5,583 nt of DNA from Desulfurococcales archaeon. Lineage in GTDB: Archaea; Thermoproteota; Thermoprotei_A; Sulfolobales; Ignisphaeraceae. Below the pieces are notes generated by a model. That model did not search any database, was not told the origin of the DNA, and was given only the letters and a program-made list of their open reading frames with translations. Of the stretch, positions 4,867 to 5,583 are shown in pieces; within the stretch, counting starts at the first letter, position 1; each line of letters starts with the position of its first letter. The stretch is taken from positions 1 to 5,583 of the forward strand of contig JALWBS010000171.1 of assembly GCA_027037025.1 (NCBI GenBank). Direction: 5' to 3'. The position numbers and the translations under genes were made by a program.

Positions 4867-4872
4867 TCCGCA

Positions 4873-5583
4873 ATGGATCAGATCCCCGTCGAGACAATCG
4901 TAGGCATAGTGATACTCCTGATAATAGTGTTGCCAATACTGGCTAGAGCAATCAGGGTTGTTAAGGAGTGGGAGCGGTTGATAGTGCTTAGGCTAGGCAA
5001 GTTCGTTGGTATTCGAGGACCGGGGCTCGTATTCCTAGTTCCATTCATAGACAAAGGACTCATCGTTGATCTCAGACTATTAACCGTCGACGTGCCTAAG
5101 CAGGAGGTCATAACTAAGGACAACGTTACTGTGGCTGTAGACGCTGTCGTATACTTCAGAGTCGTTGATCCAGAGAAAGCCGTTATGAAGGTCAAGGATT
5201 ACTACTATGCAGTCGCTCTACTAGCGCAGACCGTTCTTAGGGACGTGATTGGTCAGAGCGAGCTCGACGAAGTCCTTACTAGGAGGGAGGAGCTTAACAA
5301 GAGGATTCAGAGGATAATGGATGAGACGACGAGTCCGTGGGGGATAAAGGTTAGCATGGTCACGATCAAGAGCGTCGAGCTTCCCGAAGAACTCGTTAGG
5401 GCGATGGCTAAGCAAGCTGAGGCTGAGAGGCTCAGACGTGCTAGGATCATAGAGGCTGAGGCCGAGAGAACGGCCGCCAAGATCTTAGCAGAAGCCGCTC
5501 TGACATACGAACAGCACCCGATAGCGTTGAGGCTCAGAGAGCTTCAGACCTACATAGACATAGCCAAAGAAAAGAACTTGATA
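4873..5583 (+). CDS. SPFH/band-7 membrane protein, stomatin/prohibitin-like (3' end outside window)
   Basis: The first 237 residues are present and the frame is still open at the window edge. A single N-terminal membrane segment (about 8-24) is followed by the SPFH domain. It begins at about RVVKEWERLIVLRLGKFVG (28-46), with the signature IRGPGLVFLVPFID (47-60), then strands with VITKDNVTVAVDAVVYFRV and a helical part to about residue 175. Next comes an Ala/Glu/Arg-rich coiled coil (about 178-210) and the stomatin-type stretch IALRLRELQTYIDIAKEKNL. Archaeal and bacterial stomatins assemble into large membrane rings and are often paired with an NfeD-family membrane serine protease. No such gene lies upstream, and any downstream partner would be outside the window. 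Full-length relatives have roughly 250-300 residues, so most of the protein is here. It is divergent from the 120-aa gene across a 119-nt promoter region that carries two dyads. Confidence 0.93.
   Translation, partial: MDQIPVETIVGIVILLIIVLPILARAIRVVKEWERLIVLRLGKFVGIRGPGLVFLVPFIDKGLIVDLRLLTVDVPKQEVITKDNVTVAVDAVVYFRVVDPEKAVMKVKDYYYAVALLAQTVLRDVIGQSELDEVLTRREELNKRIQRIMDETTSPWGIKVSMVTIKSVELPEELVRAMAKQAEAERLRRARIIEAEAERTAAKILAEAALTYEQHPIALRLRELQTYIDIAKEKNLI

Noticed and set aside
4754..4936. Upstream extension of the 120-aa minus-strand gene to give 181 aa
   Set aside because: The extension would cover the whole divergent promoter region and the SPFH start. Its composition is unlike the rest, and the ATG at 4753 has its own ribosome-binding site and TATA box.
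4878..5195. 105-codon minus-strand frame
   Set aside because: It is Thr/Ser-rich antisense to the SPFH domain, whose family is clear.
1..5583. tRNA, rRNA, CRISPR array, insertion sequence or integration site
   Set aside because: No cloverleaf-like segment, regularly spaced direct repeats, transposase motif or terminal repeats were seen in reading both strands. This was by eye only, so a covariance-model search could still find a divergent small RNA.

Overview
The window looks like a piece of chromosome from a hyperthermophilic archaeon, most likely of the Thermoproteota (Crenarchaeota). The signs are heavy AGG/AGA and ATA codon use, Lys/Glu/Arg-rich proteins, TTG and GTG starts, Shine-Dalgarno matches to the archaeal GGTGATCC/GGAGG type, short TATA-like boxes about 25 or about 35-46 nt upstream of starts, and very tight gene packing. 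Genus cannot be fixed from the sequence alone. There is no rRNA, tRNA, CRISPR array, insertion sequence or phage signature.

Layout. (1) 17-346 (+): small acidic/basic protein with a possible winged-helix C-terminus. (2) 457-759 (+): 100-aa protein with two membrane segments, TTG start. (3) 850-1212 (-): 120-aa His/Cys-containing conserved-looking protein, followed on the same strand by a possible chain of micro-ORFs (824-850 and 741-812), the second with a near-perfect Shine-Dalgarno site. (4) 1252-1644 (+) and 1649-3193 (+): a two-gene operon behind a TATA box placed for leaderless transcription. It encodes an unrecognised 130-aa protein and a 514-aa B12-binding-type radical SAM protein. (5) 3245-4396 (+): membrane-anchored DsbA-like thiol-disulfide oxidoreductase (CPFC) with an apparent second, cysteine-pair-free thioredoxin-like domain in front. 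(6) 4391-4753 (-): 120-aa unknown protein, convergent with and overlapping (5) by a 6-bp palindrome, CTATAG, that ends both genes. (7) 4873 to the window end (+): stomatin/prohibitin-like SPFH membrane protein, cut by the window edge and divergent from (6).

How they fit together. The only firm functional unit is the radical SAM operon, where the 4-nt gap suggests that the 130-aa protein is coupled to, and may assist, the radical SAM enzyme. The DsbA-like protein and the SPFH protein both belong to the cell envelope (disulfide formation or isomerisation outside, membrane-domain scaffolding inside), but they are not cotranscribed and no functional link is shown. Every intergenic gap is short (at most 119 nt). 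The most structured one is 4754-4872, a divergent promoter region with two dyad symmetries.
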